Positions 62,483 to 64,000 of a stretch of DNA of 64,000 nucleotides are shown in pieces (position 1 is the stretch's first letter; every line of letters starts with the position of its first letter). Both the position numbers and the translations under genes were made by a program. Below the pieces are notes generated by a model, which saw only the letters and a program-made list of their open reading frames with translations, was not told the DNA's origin and ran no database searches. Source of the stretch: Halichondria panicea (taxonomy: Eukaryota; Porifera; Demospongiae; Suberitida; Halichondriidae); the NCBI RefSeq assembly GCF_963675165.1, contig NC_087382.1:5495963-5559962 (forward strand), read 5' to 3'.

Positions 62483-63804
62483 ATGAGGCTGTGCTCAAGA
62501 AGGAGAAAACTGTTGAGAAACCTATTAATCTTGGCTGTTCTAAGCTTCTCCATGTGTCTGTTTATCCTCTCATATTTTCAACATACAAATCTAGAATTAG
62601 ACAAACAAGTTATGGCATTGGCACTGAAGCCTAATGGATTTGTTAACAAATTGTCTCAAAGAGAGATTCTTAACTTCGACCATGCTTGGGAACAAGACAA
62701 GAACATGTCACATGAAATTCAGAAAGGTGAGAGCACGTATCGTATATCAGTACCGTATAATTATATATCAGTACAGTGCAGTATAGCGAATACCGTATAG
62801 CACGAAATTTTCGATCTTGTGGAATGGCCTCTAAAAGCATTTCGTTGAACAATGTTCGTGGAATGACTGCTTACCTGGAAGCCTGCCTTTAATCTTTGCA
62901 CGTTTAGCAGATGATTCTAACAATTTTCGTGGAGGACTTAATTTTTGTGTAGGATTGCCACCTACGGTAATCATGAACTCGACGAGATTTTTTACTTCGT
63001 TAGAAGTAAATTTTGTTCCTGCATATTCAGGCACTGTAATCATGATTATATGCTGTAATAATTATCACCATTATCCCCCTGTTTGAAAGTACCACACAGA
63101 GACCACCAGCATCAGTAACAACCTGACTGACTGACAGCACTTTCTCTTTTAGTGTGAACTTGCTGACTTCACACTCACACTCATACTCACAAACTTTTAG
63201 TGTGAGGTATGCAACTTCACACTAAAAGTGCTTTCTTCATTGTAGATCGAGGTGTAGATATAATTAGTCTATGCCTGTGTGCAACTTTACAGTGAGGTGG
63301 CCTAACATGCACATGTGCACGGTGACGTAATAAATTGTATACTGCAAAACAGATACCGGTATAGAATTATTAATACCATGCACAGGAATATCAGGTGACC
63401 ACTTCTTTAGCATATCTTACACTTGACACCTTATATACAAATATACGTTAAGAGGTTTTCAACAGTCTTATAGTGTTGTCGTCATGCCAACCTTTCCCCT
63501 TGTAGAATTCTCCACTGTGTTGCTGCTGAGTGACGCTATCGCACAGACGTCAGCCGTGCCCGTTACCGATGACACCCTGTGTGTTGGCCCCTGGCCAAAT
63601 CATCCGGAATGTCAGAATAAGATGAACGTGAGATAAGCATGATTGTCGGTTATATGTAGCAGGATATTGTGGTTAGTATGGGAGATTTTAGTATGGGAGA
63701 TTGTTTAATATTATATTTCCAAGAAATTACCCGAATACATTAAGACAAATTGCTGTACCATTAATAGTCTGTGATGTATGTGAAAACATTGTCACCCGAA
63801 TCCC

Positions 63805-63870
<66 letters not shown>

Positions 63871-64000
63871 CAGTGGATGGAGGGCAACTGGAAGAAGGAC
63901 CCATGCTATGCTGAACACGGGGTGAATGATACACCTTGTTCATTTCAGGACTACCTATCACTAGTGGAGCACTTTTGTCCACCCAGACCAGGGAAAATAA
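62483..64000 (+). CDS. MGAT5: MGAT5, N-terminal exons (partial, runs off window)
   Basis: Exons: 62483-62726, 63506-63627, 63874 to beyond 64000; phases 1-0. The first exon codes a short basic cytosolic end (MRLCSRRRKLLRN), a signal anchor (LLILAVLSFSMCLFILSYF) and stem, the type II layout of Golgi glycosyltransferases. Exons 2-3 match the N-terminal lumenal part of alpha-1,6-mannosylglycoprotein 6-beta-N-acetylglucosaminyltransferase: CVGPWPNHPECQNKMNW, DPCYAEHGVN, CSFQDYLSLVEHFCPP. The enzyme adds the beta-1,6 GlcNAc branch to N-glycans. The catalytic domain is outside the window. Start at 62483 is the first ATG before the basic-plus-anchor segment. A (CA)n tract lies just before the exon 3 acceptor. 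Confidence 0.88.
62793..62967. mobile_element. Partial CCGTATAG-family MITE in MGAT5 intron 1
   Basis: Left end ccgtatagcacgaaattttc and interior (gcatttcgttgaacaatgtt, cgtggaatgactgc, ctttgcacgttta) match 22681-22914. The right end is shortened but still ends acggta. Confidence 0.75.
63193..63229. repeat. 13-bp perfect hairpin in MGAT5 intron 1
   Basis: Arms acttttagtgtga (63193-63205) and its complement (63217-63229), loop 11 nt. Further 'ttttagtgtgaa' and 'ttcacactcacac' words at 63148-63185 extend the symmetry. No function is evident. Confidence 0.65.
63809..63869 (+). repeat. (CA)30 just before MGAT5 exon 3 acceptor
   Basis: A pure CA tract of ~61 nt on the sense strand ends 4 nt before the acceptor AG at 63872-63873 (tract, then TCAG, then exon). 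It replaces the polypyrimidine tract. Confidence 0.95.

Overview
The window looks like nuclear DNA of an early-branching animal, most likely a demosponge. Evidence: AT-rich sequence, spliced metazoan genes with short GT-AG introns and small intergenic gaps (DNAJC13/RME-8, GORASP, TCTE1/DRC5, MGAT5), many short inverted-repeat transposon remnants, and lineage-expanded intronless families. The species cannot be fixed from the sequence alone. No prokaryotic features, CRISPR arrays, rRNA or recognisable tRNA were seen.

Region 1 (1-8500): a transporter pseudogene fragment, an intact intronless POT/SLC15-like transporter (965-2527), a second decayed transporter, and a broken beta-helix/multi-TM surface protein gene (4158-8426). 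Region 2 (8815-18005, + strand): twelve exons coding the C-terminal ~500 residues of DNAJC13/RME-8. A complete transporter gene (9652-11211) lies antisense in one intron, a TTAA-flanked piggyBac-like element in the same intron, and a ~775-bp (CA)n tract in the last intron. Three single-base frame breaks occur in this gene. Region 3 (18.9-36.2 kb): a repeat-built transporter array containing two Helitron-like insertions in opposite orientation, one intact transporter (23415-24974), one truncated and one internally deleted transporter, then a second copy of the region-1 module (28763 to about 36135).

Region 4 (36.8-49 kb) is orderly and single copy. It holds a 15-exon CAP-Gly/coiled-coil/EF-hand protein (- strand), head to head with GORASP across a 198-bp promoter gap, then TCTE1/DRC5. 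Region 5 (49.2-61.5 kb, - strand) is a tandem cluster of three related Ig-like type I receptors, each with signal peptide, one Ig-like domain, a Cys motif, a Ser/Thr stalk, one membrane segment and a long tyrosine-rich cytoplasmic tail with ITIM-like, Grb2-type and proline motifs. Region 6 (62.4 kb to the end, + strand) is the 5' part of MGAT5, running off the window.

The single-copy genes splice in frame without exception over about 10 kb of coding sequence. The breaks in the beta-helix genes and in DNAJC13 are therefore more likely real than assembly noise, although this cannot be settled here. The most interesting items are the Ig-like receptor cluster, the Helitron pair, the recombining transporter family, and (CA)n tracts lying sense-strand against 3' splice sites in three unrelated genes.
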